This document shows, in pieces, positions 35,118-49,252 of a DNA stretch of 64,000 nt. Both the position numbers and the translations under genes were made by a program. The number at the start of each line of letters is the position of its first letter. The stretch's first letter is position 1. The notes beneath the pieces were generated by a model. That model saw only the letters and a program-made list of their open reading frames with translations. It was not told the origin of the DNA and ran no database searches. The DNA comes from Drosophila miranda (lineage: Eukaryota; Arthropoda; Insecta; Diptera; Drosophilidae). Location of the stretch: contig NC_046676.1 of NCBI RefSeq assembly GCF_003369915.1, forward strand, positions 20,628,001-20,692,000. The letters are read 5' to 3'.

Positions 35118-36077
35118 GTGTTCTCCCGTTCGTCGCTGTTTTGTTTTGTGCTGGCGGCTCGAAACGATTCTGCTGCCACAGTGTCGGTCAAAATATTGGG
35201 AGCGAGCGTTCGAATAGCAGCAAAGGGAGAGGATTGTTATCGTGATATTATCCTTTGGCTCCACGGAAATTTCATCTGCATTTCCGGCGCTGGGAAATTG
35301 GCTTATTGCTTTCCTGTTTCTGCGGCAAGTGCCACAAATGGAATGGATTATTATTCCGTCTGGCTGCCGCGCGCCGTCGTGACAGTTTCGAATCCCAACC
35401 CATCCCCCCACCCCCCCTGGCAACCACAACCGCAATAAAGCACCGCAGGCGCCATTTGCCATGAAATTTGGAAACCGCACGCTTCCCCCACCCCCACCCG
35501 TTGTCCCTTCTGGATCCTTATCGAGATCCTTGATATTGGTGTCGGCGCACCGGTACTCCCGCCGAGCGGCGCCCGCAACCAATTATTTCACGTTTCTGTA
35601 AACAAACAAAAACAAAAACAAACAAAGGAGGGAAGGAGGGAAGGAGGGCAGGAGCAGCGGACGGGCCCATAAAATAAAAATTAATTTCCACACACTTTTC
35701 GAAATTGTTATTTGCCGAGAAATTCTCCGCTCTCCGCTCTCCGCTCTCTCTCTCTCTCTGCCTGCTTGTGTCCTGCGGCGCTGGTAACCGAGAAACCGAG
35801 AGAAACCACCCCGCAAATAAATGTCCCGTTTCCAATGCATCCCATATCCATCCCCTTGTGCCTTTTGTGGATGTGTAACTCCTGGAATTGCCCTCAATTG
35901 TTGCTGGACTTATTGGCTGCGCTTCGGGGGCGGCTAAGCACCCCCCCCCCCCACCCACCCACCCACCCAACGCTACAATTGCCGCCAGCGTGGACTCTGA
36001 TCCCGGGTAGCTTGGGTCGCATGGTTTGCATTCTGGCCATTAACATACTCGACACTCTCACACTTCCTCCCCCGGGA

Positions 36078-36096
36078 GGGGGGGGGGGGGGGGGGG
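36078..36096. repeat. Poly-G run, 19 nt
   Basis: Nineteen consecutive G residues, directly after CCCGGGA. A C-rich run of about 12 nt lies 130 bp upstream at about 35941-35952. Confidence 0.9.
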
Positions 36097-37056
36097 TTAG
36101 GAGTCCTTTGCTGAAGTGCTTTGCGTGCCTTTGAAAATGTTGTTGCAGCAGGAGTTTGTTTTGCCACCGAGCGTGGGCGGGGGGAGAGGATAATCTCGAA
36201 GCGATTACTGTGCGCTGATCAGAGAATCCCCCGAGTTTCCTTTTTAAACTCCGATGAACAGCTTAAGAACCCGCAGCTGCGTGGAAACCCTTTGGCTCCA
36301 CTCCTGACGTCGCATTCAACTCTGGGCCCTGACAGTGGCCATGACCATTATTTCCAGCATCGGCAGGGAAACGGTTTTACTTTCCTTCGGGGCTCCACAC
36401 TGCCAGCAAGGCGGGGGAGCAAAAAGTTTACGCTAAATTTCAAAAATACAAAGGAGCAGAGCACAGCAAAAGGCCCCCAGTCCCCCCTCCCCAGTCCTCC
36501 CCAGTCCCGCCTCCATTCAATGTGTGTGCGCAGCTGTTGCCCGTTGAAGCTCAGACTTAATCTCCACCTGGCGCAGTCGCGTCTTAACTCACCCACAATC
36601 CGGGAACAACAACAACTAAGGAGCCCCGAGGCTGAGGAGAATTCGATATGCCCAGCCCTTGCCACTCCCCCATGCCCCATGCCTCATGCCTCATGCCCCT
36701 TTCATCTTTCCCATCTCCCAGTCAGCGCTGAATTGCATTTTCGCAGAACGACCGCAGACGGTTGCAGTTGGGAATTTATGAAACCACAGCCGTGCTCCAC
36801 GAGGTGCTCCACGAGGTGCTCCACGACTCCACGATTGGAGTTCCGTCAGCTGCTGATAAGAGCTGCCCACACGCCCTCCCTCCGCTCCACTCCTGATCGC
36901 ACACGAAAACAATCTTCAAAGCAGAAGCAAAAGCAGAAGCAGAGCTAAAAGCCCCTTACAGGGTATCACCGAAAGCACTTGGCTTTGACGACAGTCCAGG
37001 CACAATGGAAAATCAATAGACACCGGACTCTGCTCTACGCAGTTTGAATGGGGAGT

Positions 37057-37081
37057 CCCCCCCCCCCCCCCCCCCCCCCCC
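37057..37081. repeat. Poly-C run, 25 nt
   Basis: Twenty-five consecutive C residues in non-coding DNA, capable of i-motif or G-quadruplex formation on the two strands. Confidence 0.9.
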
Positions 37082-40000
37082 AGGGCCTCCCCTCCCCTCC
37101 CCGCCCATCCCTTCGCTTGTTTGTGTTGGCGCCATGTCATGTCGGAAAATGTCTCATGTTTGCGCTCCTGTCCTGCCACTTGACATTGTCCCTAGTGTCC
37201 CTGTCCCCGCCTGTGTCCCCGCCAGTGTCCCCGGCAGTGTCCCCGGCAATGCCCCCGCCAGTGTCCCTCGGACTTGCTGTTGCTGCAAATTAAATATATG
37301 TACAGGTCACATAACTCCCTCGAAATTGCTAGGCAACGGAGGAGCCGTCCATGGCGTCGTCGGGCTGGCGGGGTACCAATTTTCCATGCGGTTGGCTACC
37401 AATTGTTGCTCTACGGAGGGGACTCCGACCCCCTCTAAGTGGCCTGGCCCGCGTCCAGGGCTGGCCCGCGTCCGTGTCCGATGCCGTAGCGGCCAAGTCC
37501 CGGCTCCGGCCTAATGGACTGGGTCACTGCAATTGAGTGCTATTGCTTCATGGGGACAGTGCGGGAGGACTGATTGAATTGCTGGTAAGCAGAAACCACA
37601 ATTCTGATGGAATTGCCTGCCGAAAGGAGATGCAATCAAATCTTATCTTGCCCTGTGGCATTCTGCATGCCTCAGCAGAATGTTGTCACATGTCCAGTGC
37701 CCAGTCCAGGCCACTCCCTCGCATGGTTAGATATCAAGTGCTGTGTGCCACATTCGCAGGCGTCTGTGGCAGCCACCGGACACTGGACTACGACTGGGAT
37801 TGGGTTGCGGTGCGGGGCACACACACAGCCGTGCACACGAATGAATGCCAGCTCCAATTAAAATGCCGTTTATCCGAGTTTCCACTGGCAAACAGTGCAG
37901 GCCAAAAGTATGCGGCGCCAAACAATCATCTGCATCTGCACGTGGGCGTATCCGGCAGCATCTGTAATTAGAGACAGGCCCAAAGCCAATTAACGGCCTC
38001 TTGGGGCTGGCTTCCATCATTTCCCCATCGATAGGGGCCGCTTTAGGGTGCGTCACTTATGGCTCGGCTCGGCGGCCTGTCCTGTCCTGTCCTGTCGATC
38101 AGATGCCACCGCTGACCTCAAAAACTATGAACTTTTTCACACCTTAAACGGCTATGGCCTGGGCGGGGCCGGCGGCTCTCATGGCATTCCATCGTTTACC
38201 TGCAAAATGATGGCATTTTATGGCCTGGCCATTAAAATATCCATGGTTTCATAATTAATTAGCAAACACATTTGATGTCCCTGCAGTTTTATGGCCAAAG
38301 TCATTCATTTGTGGTTATGGAATGGACGGGGCAGGGGAGGGGATGGGGCAGGGGATGGACTACGCAAATTAGTTGCGTTCTGACCCCTCGCTCTTGGCCA
38401 CGGCTGGGCCTCTGCTTCTGGCTCTCTTCCCGTCCAAGCCAGAAGCATGCATCGTGCCACTCGAGCACACAATTGCACTGCCACTGCCCCCGTCCCCGTC
38501 CCGGCCCCTTCCTCTTCCTTTCTCTGGCGTAAGCCTTAATTTCGTCTTGGCGGCTTCTTTGTTGCAGCTGATTTTACGGAATGCCCCACGTGCACCGAAC
38601 ATTACGCTTGTTGACTCTAAGCAGCAAGCGGCAAGCGGCAAACTGGTTTCATTTTACCTCTTGGCAGCATGTCCCAGGCCCAGGCCCAAGACCAAGTGCC
38701 ACATGTGCTGCCACACAGACGGACAGACCGACAGACGGACAGACGCTGCAATTAGTCTGGCTCAAGTCGTGGCTAACGGTAAAGCGTATTACCACGGCCA
38801 CTGCTTCCACTGCCGCCATAAGACAAGACTTCATAACCATCCGTTTGTTGTGTTTGTTGTGTTTGTTGTGGCCTAATCTGTAATCGCATCAGGCTCGTGA
38901 GATTTGGCGTCGATAATGTCGGCTCAAGTGATAGATTACCATGTGCAGAGCTCTTGGCTGTAAGCTCTAAGCTCTGGCCTGGTATTACCCCTGGCCTCCT
39001 CCTCATCTTTAATGGGGTTTCAGTGTTTGGCCTGTTAGATAAGCCCACCGATTTCCCATCGGTTTCCCCATCGGTTTCCCATCGGTTTTCCGTGTAAATA
39101 ATATGCTTTTCTTGTCCACTTGCAGATTAGTTGAATTGGCTTTCGGAATCGCCACAACCGACGATCGACTGGTAAGCGAAGAAACTTGTTTGCCCGACAA
39201 GATAAGCAGATCAATCAAGAAATATCAGGGGCTGTACTGTACTCCTTTTCCAGTGGCGTTCCGTAATCACCTGCTCATTCGCACCATTTATGAGTATTCG
39301 CCATTTCGGGGTATCCCATTGCGGCTCCTTATCGGGAGTAGTTGAGATCTGGGATTGATGGACTCCTGCTTGCGTCACGCTTGCTGTGTGTCAATTAGAC
39401 ACGACGACAGCGACAACAGCGACGACAACAACGGGATGAGGATGAGTATGGGCCTCTAAAACGACTTCATTACCATCAATCTTAATTGAAAAATCATCGA
39501 GGCTGCTTATAAATTCAGTGAGAAGAGGCACAGCCGCCTGCCCAGTTCCCGCGATGATTGGCGATCCTCCGCTGAGGCCGTGCGGCCTGAGTTATGGGAC
39601 AGCCTCCGTGGCAAACAAGTCGCCTGGCAGATGGAGACATGCCCATAAAGTAGCTGCGTTCCCAGCGCATGCATCTCTATCTGCCACTGGTATATCTGTA
39701 TCTGTATATCTGTATCTTCATCTGCTTTTGCATTTGCATTTGCATCTGCGTCTTGTTTGTCCGCCTGCTCGGGTCGGGTGCTGAGCAAATTGTGGGCAAT
39801 CATTGTCAATTTACAATGCATATGGAAAACGGAGGTTTCTCTACTCGTCGGCTGGAAGAAAGTGCATAGACAGTGGCAGTGGAGTGGCCATAGCCACACT
39901 CCACTGTACCACTCCGCCGCTTGGCTCCTCTCCCCACAGTTCCCCACAAGGCGCGCCTTGAACTACAAGCAGCGGCTCTGTCTCTGTCTCTGTCTCTGGA

Positions 40001-40153
40001 TTTGGCTTTGGCTTTGGGGAAGGCGGAGGGGGAGGGGCCACTGTGTTCTCTGTTGTTGGGGAACACTTATCCGAGCTGGGAGATCAGTTTGTGCGGCTCT
40101 GGGGGTCGTGGGGGTTCGTTTGCTTTTATTTACCTTGTCTGCGATTTGGCGAG

Positions 40154-40189
<36 letters not shown>
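40154..40189. repeat. Poly-C run, 36 nt
   Basis: Thirty-six consecutive C residues, the longest homopolymer in the window, followed by a (TC)n tract. The exact length is likely to be unreliable in any assembly. Confidence 0.9.
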
Positions 40190-40192
<3 letters not shown>

Positions 40193-42993
40193 ATCTCCAC
40201 TCTCTCTCTCTCTCTCGCCCTTTCCCATGCTTCGCTTATTTGTTTTTCGTTTTTATTTTATTTTATTTGCATTTTGTCGTGTACGAAATTTGTATGTTTT
40301 GTGCGTCTGCCTTTGGCGCTGTTTATTTATTCGTGCATTTGTTGTGAGCGCAGCTTTTATTGCTTTCGTTTATTGCAATTTGTTTTGCTGCTTGTTTCGT
40401 GCGAAAATAATTCAAATTGGTCAAACAAACTGCCAGGGGGAGGCGTCTCCTGGGGCTCCGACAGCCGGTGTCTGCGATTAATTTCCATGTGGCGACACTC
40501 GCCAGTTATCCAAATGAACGGCTCAACTGCTGAATAGATACATTTTTTTTGGGGGGAGAAAGAATCAATATTCCATCTAGAAGCCACTGGCCAGAGGCGG
40601 AGTCAGTCAGTCGGGGCGGGGGGTACTGGGGCTCTGACCCACTCAAAGACAATCAAAGTGCACGGATGCTCCTCCCCCACCCACCGCGGCGGTGCCTGGA
40701 ACGACGCTTATCGCGTTTAACGCACCATATCACCGCTCAGAGGGCTCCCAAGAACCCCCCACAGAATGGAGAGCTGAACAGAAGCACTCCCCCGCCGGAG
40801 CAGCAGTTACAGGCCATTAGGTGCTCTGCTCTACCCGGCATCCATGGGATGCGTGTCATCAGCCATGGCCTATGCCGATGCCGATGCCAAACGCGGAGCA
40901 TTTCGTTTAATGTCAAGTGTCTGACATACATTCTTTGTCGCCTGTCCCCTGTCCCCTGTCCCCTGTCCCCCTGTCCACATACGCGTACTTGTAGTCGTAT
41001 CTGGAAGATCATCGCCGATTACGGCAGAGCTGGCTTAATTAGAAATGCAGCGACTGCTGTTCTCCGGTGCCCAGACTCAATTATATAATTACTCTGGCTG
41101 GCATTCCGTAATTGCAAGCGGTGGGCAGTGGGGCGTGGCTGGAAGGAATGCCAGAACAGAACAGCAGCCACCTGCCGCCGCCCATTAATATCCGTTCATT
41201 GCTCGGCATGACGCTGCCACTTCAATTGTTTCCATATCTGTGCTAATCGTGCCCCACTTTGGCTGCACGGACGGCCATTGTTGCAAATGGTGGTTGCATG
41301 CAAAAGTCTGATAATTGCACGACTCCGTTTGGGGGCACAGTTCTCCTCAATGGAGAGTGAGTTCTCCATTCATTTCGTAATCGGGTAAGTGGGGAAGGTC
41401 TTGGGGAAGTTTCTTGGAAGATTCTTCGAAGAGCAGAAGGACTGGCAGCCTGACTCATTGGCGTGTTCTGCGGACCCAAATGACTGTTTTGGAATTTGCG
41501 TGGCACACAGAAACATTTTAATAGCATCTGACCTCATTTGACGGATATGCTCCATAAACCCCCGACCACAGAGGCCACAGAGGCAGTGGCAGTGGCAGAG
41601 GCAGAGACACGCTTTAAACTAGCGGCAAACGCGAATTAAATTGCTAGAAATTGAAAGTGACACTGAGAGCAGAAATTCTGGCCTGCAGCGGCCATAGATG
41701 GATTCTTCTATTAGAACAAATTGCACGGCCCCTTCCCGCCTTGCCGCCTTCACTCATTCCCGAATCTCCCATTCGGTGACCAGTGGAGCGTACAAATTGA
41801 ACATTTAAAGGGCTTAAGTAGGAAATTGAGAAACCCAAGAGGAAAACAAAGTCCCCCCCAAAAGAGGAAACAAACGACACTTGTCTTGGGTCTTCGCCAG
41901 CTCGAAACTGAAAACTCGAGACTTAAGTAAACCTAAATAATGTGTAAACAAAAGTGTCGTCGTCGTTATGGGGCGGGCCTGAGGCCCAATGCAAATTGTC
42001 TGTTAATTACTGCAAGGGTCGAGGGGCGAAGGGGGGTTGCTTATTGGGACCAAAAGGATCCAATGACGAATGTGAGTAGTGGAGCCCCCATGGAATGTTG
42101 TGCATTCCATATGGAACTGAGAACTCGAGAGTGATATGTTTTGCTGTTGGACTGTCAGCTCAGCCTTGGGTCTGAATTGGACAACAATGGAACGCCTTGA
42201 AACCATTTTGTATGGGATATGTTTGCCCACAAACGGAACTTGTGTCCATCGAGCAGACATCATCGTGTCGGCGGGGCGTATGAGCGATGTCCGACGAATA
42301 TTGATGGCCTGTCAAGAGTCATCGTTGAGAGCTCAGCAAACACTTGTGGGCACGGAGGCACGGAGGCTGGACAGACAAAGAATCTACGTAATGAGTGCAG
42401 CACGCGATGTGGCAGTCGGGCAGGTCTGGCTCCCACTGGAGCGCATCGTCCAAGTGCATTCTGGATACCCCCCCCGAGCGAGTGCGTAACTTGATGCCTC
42501 TTCGGCACGAAGGCTGTCAATGAGGTGCTAATGGAATAGCCCTGGCATTGAGGCGTCTCCATGCTGCACGCTCCACGCTCCACTCTTGGCCGCAGCGTAC
42601 AGTTATGCCACAACCGCAGCTACGATCGCAGTTGTTGCTTCCTCGCCACCAGTGGAGGGCTCTTCTTTGGGCGTAATCCGAGAAAGCGTAAACCATCGAG
42701 GGAGCCCCCAAGACGTGGCTTGTGGCTTCCGAACAAGCGTGTACCCCAGATGTGGCAACTCTCTGGCCAGACCCCCAGAGAAGGCCCAGTGCTGGATCCA
42801 CATCACGTTCCGTTGATATGTGCCGTATCAAAGCCCATTTAAATAATTAAATATCTGAATTGCAAAATAAACGGCAGCTCGTTAATAGATGAACAAAACA
42901 AAAAGCGCCGGCATCCCACAAGGTTTCTCAGCCAGAGACAGCCGCTGGCGTGACGTCTGCCAGTGTTACCAACAGTTTCGAATAAAAATAGAG

Positions 42994-43013
42994 CCCCCCC
43001 CCCCCCCCCCCCC
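42994..43013. repeat. Poly-C run, 20 nt
   Basis: Twenty consecutive C residues, about 3 kb after the 36-nt run. Confidence 0.9.
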
Positions 43014-45078
43014 ACTCACGCAAGAACAGCGCACAACAATGTGTCAGATACAGAGTCAGCGACAGACACAGATACAGATACAGATACATTGTGTGCCGTA
43101 ATTATACTCTTGCGTCTCCGTTTCCAAGCCCCAAAATGATTTGCGATGTGTGTACTGCTCGCTTGTACAATATTTCTATGAACTTCTAATGCTGACAGAT
43201 GCGATTTTGATGCCCGATGCCGGCTTACGGCTTAAGGCATGCAAATGAGCGAGAAAGCGACTCAAAAAGTATCCGAGTATCGGAGCAACAGTGTCTGGAA
43301 TGACGACATCTTGTCGTCTTGTTATAAATCTGGAAATTCGATTAACCCTGGCTGCCAGCCAGTGTGGATTGGAGGAGTCACCTTGATGCTCGCACTCTCG
43401 GATATCGTTCTCAAGTCTGTGATACAAAAAAGCCACGGCTTTGTGGCGTATTTATTGCCCAAGCTTGTTCAATTGAAACATCGGCCATGTGGCATTAGAA
43501 CTGTAGAGAACTCTGCAGAGCATCGGCCTGTGAAGGGCATTCGAGTCTCCCCACAGATTCGAGTCTCGCCTGCTTCGCTTCGACTCTTCTGTGTATCCCC
43601 TGAGCGAAAACCAGTTCAAGTTTAGTTGTTGTTTGTGGCTCTCTTGTTTTGGCGGTAACAATTTTGGGGGATTAGCACGTGGCTGCCTTCTAGAACGCCC
43701 CGCAGGACCGGTTTTGTTTCTGTTTCTGTTTCTGTTTCTGCCTCCGATGATGACGTAGCCCTCGGTGCTCTTGGAGCACATGTGGCCTGCTCTCAAACGG
43801 CCCATGACCAATTGGGAGGAGGGGGAGGGGGGGAAACTGCGCAATCCCCGAGTGGGGTCAATGTGTTCGAGGGTCGAAGGGGTGACTGTAGGGAAAATCT
43901 CTTATTAAATTATTGAATTCAATTAGTTGCTGTTCAAGAGCTTTGAGTGCTTTTCCATCTAGTGACGGTCGTCGCGTCTTTTCGTGCATAATTAAAAAGC
44001 AATTATAATGAAATATTGTCAGATGTTGCAAGTGCAGGGGGTTCAACAGCACTTGGGGCAACTCTCTCCCAACATGGCCTTGAGCAGATTGTTTCACTCG
44101 AGTGGCAGCTGAGATGCTGCCCCGACAGCCATGTGGAACAATCTTTAAAGTAAAATTTGGGGGATCAGAGCAAGGCTTTACTTCTTTGCAGTCTCTCACG
44201 TTTCAAATGGCACGTCTGTAAATTGGATTTTCGTTGACATTTGCAATATGACATCCGTGTAATCACGGAGAACTCTTCAAGTCTTCAAGTCTTCAAGTCT
44301 TGTACAGCACAAAACACAATCCACTCAATCCACTCTTAAACCCTCCCATTTAGAGCTTCACACTTCACTCGAGATTATATTTACAAAGCCTCAAAGCCGG
44401 TCGTAGCGTCATCGACAAGTGCATGATAGCAGGGTGCATGGTGCATGGTGCATGGTGCATGGTGGATGGTGGATGGTGGGCTTCCGTTTCCCATTGTGTG
44501 CGTGCCCTTGGCTAGTGGCGTTTCCCTTTCTGTTTGGGACACGTTCTGCTGTCAAATTCAATGAATTCTTAGCCCCCAAATCGAACAAAGGGCAACCGGA
44601 ATACCCAATTTCGTCCATTGGCAATACTTCAACGAATCTTCGGCTGTTTAAATACCTTTTAAATGAATATAAATAACGAAATGCACGGAATGCATTGAAT
44701 GTATTTTTTATAAAGTTTTTTCCACGCCTAATTGCCTTGGGAAGCGGCGGAACGGAACCGGAGGCCGAATTGAAATTGATGACAAATTTATTGGGCATTA
44801 CGAATTTATTAATTAGCAGCTCATTTGTTTGTCTAATTTCGATTTAATTAAACGTTGCCCAAATGCTCGTGGTTTTCCTGCCGTTTGACTGGCTGGAAGG
44901 GAAATTTACGAGTTGAGTCTGCGATTAGCATAAAACTATGAAAAAAACTTGATATCAATTAAAAAAACTAATTGAAAACTGGGTTGGCTTCGAAGCGAAG
45001 GAGATCCAGGGAACCAGTTTTGAAATCGCACCGAAACCTGGCTTAAAATTCGATTTCAGTTTCAGTTTAAGAAAGTAA

Positions 45079-45252
45079 CGAGTAGCCGAGTACCGAGTAA
45101 CCGAGTGACGAGTAACCGAGTAACGAGTAACTGAGTAACGAGTAACCGAGTAACGGAGTAACTGAGTAACCGAGTAATGAGTAACCGAGTAACCAAATAA
45201 CCGAGTAACGAGTAACCAAATAACCGAGTAACGAGTAAGCCAGTAATCGAAT
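45079..45252. repeat. GAGTAACC/GAGTAACGA minisatellite
   Basis: About 20 imperfect copies of short units such as GAGTAACC, GAGTAACGA and GAGTAACTGA, 7-11 bp each. The minus strand reads as a Tyr/Ser/Val/Thr/Arg repeat without protein features. It is not a telomere-type hexamer. Confidence 0.85.
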
Positions 45253-48200
45253 AACGCGGATATTCTCAGTCGTGGATTATTCACGCTGGTCGGCAGCTTT
45301 CCAGGTGGCGTTAATTAATGGAATGCCGCCAACGAGACATTTAGAACACCTTCCCCGCTCGTTCATTTAATGACTTTAGCGCCCTGCCGCCGTTCCCCCC
45401 GGCGATCGATTGATCCATTAAATTAATTGAGTGCAGGGGAAATGCTTGGGTGTTCGGGTGACAGTGGGGCAGTGGGGGACTCTCCATTGTCACGTGCCCC
45501 CCTCGTGCAGTCTGCAACAATATTTAATGGGGTTGAACAGCCGACGTGTCAGTAGCCAGTAAACCTGTGCGGGGCGCCTCCAGACGCTCTAATTGATGCC
45601 ACATGCAAATGGGCAGCCACCAGTCTGCAGTCGTCAGTGGGGGGGGGCAGGGGAGTGCGAAAGGGGCATACGAAATCTGTTGTCACAGCTGTCCAAACAC
45701 CTCCCCGGATGGCCTGAAGTGGGCGTGAGGTCAGTTACCAAAAAAAGAGTGCGACAAGTGGGAGACAGGTAGGAGAAGTGTGCAAACAGCAGATGATGTG
45801 TACACATACAACATTCGATCTATCGAGATGCTGGCTCTTAATTCTTCCCAAAGACGGACCGAAACCTCGGCCAAAGTATCCGCCGGAACACGTGTTCTAA
45901 GCGGCTGCTTATCCCCAGCTACCTTTGCGCTGGAGGCACTCTAATTAAGTTAACAACTGTTCCTGCACCAGCCACAGCACCAGCATAGTAATGCATAGTA
46001 ATTTCCCTTGGATTTTGTAGTTTTTCTTTGGTTTTTTTCCGACCGGCCGCAGTGCTTGGGCCGTGCTTGGCTGCTTAACCGCTTTGCTTGGCTGGGTTCC
46101 GTTTAGCTCCGATGAGCTGCCACACCGAGTGGCCAGAGGAGGGGAGGGGAGAGCAGACTGCACTTGCAATCGATGGCGTGGGAAGGAGCGTCCCCTGTTG
46201 GCAGCGTTGTTTGCTAAATTAATAATCTGGTAAGCGATGCCATCGGAAGATGTAATTGCAATTGAGACCCAGCTTCAAGCTCCAGCTGAACGGTTGAGAT
46301 CAGCTTGCCACCTGCCCACATTAGTATTGAAAGGCGTAACTATCACTGGTTATGGCTGGTCATTCGCTCAATGATTGAGGAAATGACGACAGGCCTCTGG
46401 CCCAGTGGCACGCAATCCAAACCAACAATTAAGTCGCCTGGAAAATTGAAAAACACCAGACACAGCCGATGGGAAATGCCAAGACAAAGACTGCGGACAT
46501 ACTCGGGCATATTTCCACAGGCCCAGGCATGCAATTTGCGAATAGTTTTCGAACTGGAGCGAACCGGAGAGAGAGCGCTGATCAGTTGTATAAGATGACT
46601 GTTGTGATATGCAACTATCCTCGACTCGACATGGGTAATTGCTTAATCGATGTGAAACGGAGTGATTGTCGGCTGGTAAGTGGTGCGGTAAGCAGTTACC
46701 CAATCAATGGCTTAGCGGAGGAATCCGCTTGACCACAGCGGCTCTGGGGTCAATTCAATTCCACTGATTGGTGGTCCATCCTCTCCTGTTCTCTGCTCCA
46801 AGACGATGCAATTGATTTTGACCCATGAACCCAACGCAATTACTCTCCTATTCGGTAGAGTAACGGACTGGAGCCCCCTGATTTACTGCCTGGAATCCAA
46901 GGGAAATCGAAACTTTTACTTCTTCTTTTCAATGGAAAATGGAAAATAGTAATTGAATTTCACAGCCCCCGGCTCCAACCCTCAGCCAACTCCCAGAACT
47001 CCCCCGGCAGGGCCATCAATTACTCGAAAAATCTGAGAACGAGTTGGGCTTTTATTTCAGTTATTTTTGGCTAAAATCCCAAGCCCCGGGCCCATTCGGA
47101 TTTGGATTTTGGGCAAGCATCACGTACACAGACATTCCCGGGGAAAACTTTGCAGCCATTGAGCGTTTTAATGGGTTTCTAATTAATTTTTGTTTACAAT
47201 AAAACGCCTTCGGGCAGGGCATGGCAATCGTCAGTGCAGTGAACTCTGGCACCAGCTTGGAAGTGAGAAATCAAGTGCTGAAACCCACCGGACGCCGGAT
47301 CATTGTAATGTCAAAGTCATAAAGCCATAAAGCCATAAAGCACGAAGCCAAATTGGTTTGATTGAAGAGCGGGTCGGGCCCTCATAATGAGAATGAGAAT
47401 GAGTACGAGAATGCTTTGGATACGATGGCGATGGCGACGACAGCAGCGATAATTCATAACGAACTAGCAGCTGAAACAATTGTGTGTGCAGACAAAAACT
47501 AAAACCCCGAAAACAGCAAAACACACAGTTGCAGGGCATTTGATTTAATAAAAGGCCACGTGAACTTTCACCATCTCCGGCTACGGCGCTGGCTATGGCT
47601 ATGGCTCCGTCTCTGGCACTGGCACTGGCTCTCAGCTCCACCCTGAAGCGCGATTTCCGCACTGCAACTGCAACTGCAGTGCTGCTCAATTGAATTAGGG
47701 CGTGGCGGAGAAGCGCGGAGAAGCGCGGAGAATGAAGCACGGACCGCGGAGGGTGCGAGGATGCCTGGGCAAAACTGAAATAAATTATTTTCTCCGCTGG
47801 GTTCGCTTAATTTGCCGGGTCGGGTCTTCGCGTTGGCTATTTTTAGCATATTTATTGCATGCGCAAAAAACAGGCCAACAATGCGGTCGCCAGAGGTCAA
47901 TCTTCCGCGAGTTTGGAGCTGCTTTTATGACAGCTGCTTCCGGCGATGGGCTGCCTCGAGCATTCTTCGGCAAGTGCCTCAAGTTGCAGGTTTGCACTGC
48001 CCCTACAGGGGAGTGCTTCGAAAGTGCAAACATCTAAATGGAAATAGAATGGAATACCACTCGTAATATAAGCCTTTATAATACACAAAGTGTGTGCTGT
48101 ATTGTGAATGCTTCATCGTCCATCACTCACAGAGCCAGTCGTCGGTCCTTCCTGCCGCTGGCTTGCTGGCTCATGCATTATTTAAATTTCGACTCGTGTC

Positions 48201-49252
48201 ACTTGAACTCTTGACACTCGAAAGTTGCTTGGCATCCCTGTGCCGTGCCGTGCCGTGACTTTGGCCCTGGCAACACTATCACAATAGCGCATCATTTGTC
48301 AGGGCAAACAAATGATGTTGCACGTAACCTTATCATCTCACATCCGTTGCAGACAGACCGGCAGACAGACAGACCGTTGGCCACTGCTTCGGGGCGTGGG
48401 TGGTGCAGGTGGCGGTGGAGTAGCAGCGTGTACCAGACACCTAGGGTCAAACGGTTGAGGTTACGCCACGAGTAGACAAGGAAATATGTACAAGGCGGAG
48501 ACAAGCTGTAGTCCCTGTGTGTGTCCTTGTCCTGGACACAATGGCTGCTAATGAATAAACATGGCGTCCATTCACTTCCGCTGCAGTCTCCTTCGCTCCT
48601 TCACTCCTTCTCGCAGCCATGGAGTAATAAAGTTACGTATACGCCATGTGTCAGCATGAAAGTTGAGCAAACCAGCGACAAATTCATTGGGAATACTCTC
48701 CATGGGGACAACGAGCAGACGTACTGCATGTCCTGTCCAGTCTCCTCTCCTCTCTTCCCCTCCGCTGCGCTCCGCTCCCCTGGCTGTTGCGGCGACACTG
48801 TTGCCTCTAATGACTGGGAACGGGGGGAGGTAGGGGCGAGCGACTATACACATGAAGCGAATAAGTTGTTAAGCGCAGACACGCCACGCCCACTTGCCCC
48901 AAAAAACAACAGATTGTTTATCCCCCTTTAAGCTTTTAATGGGACGCCCTCGGCAAATGTTTGCCCTTTCGGGAGGTTGTGGTGTGAAGGAGACCCCAGA
49001 GGCGACCATGTGAACTTCCGCCACGTCTGGAGTGCCAGAGAGCGCTGGACAATGTGCTGGGACTGGGACTGGGACTGGGGCTGGCCCACTCGAGAGTCAC
49101 TAAGCCAAATTTTGGGTAGAGAGTTTTGTCAGTTAATTTCCGGAGTTGTTTTTCAGACGATGGCATGGATAAAAGATACGTGAATAATGTCTTGGTGTTC
49201 TTTTGTTTCATTTTCAGATCGCTTTCCCACCTTACTGGGGCCTAAAATTGGA

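Larger units (their letters stand above)
30748..49216. other. Gene-free 18-kb stretch, possible first intron of uzip
   Basis: No coding gene could be supported. Long open frames here come from low-complexity repeats. Contents listed separately include a large minisatellite at 34.65-35.12 kb, poly-C and poly-G runs between 36 and 43 kb, and a GAGTAACC-type array at 45.08-45.25 kb. Blocks of AT-rich DNA with TAATTA/ATTAAT words (for example 38200-38270, 41030-41110 and 44790-44850) look like candidate homeodomain-bound enhancers, but no element could be defined. Confidence 0.4.

Noticed and set aside
34491..35438. 315-codon plus-strand and 180-codon minus-strand open frames
   Set aside because: Both are produced by the minisatellite at 34648-35117, with extreme low complexity and no domain.
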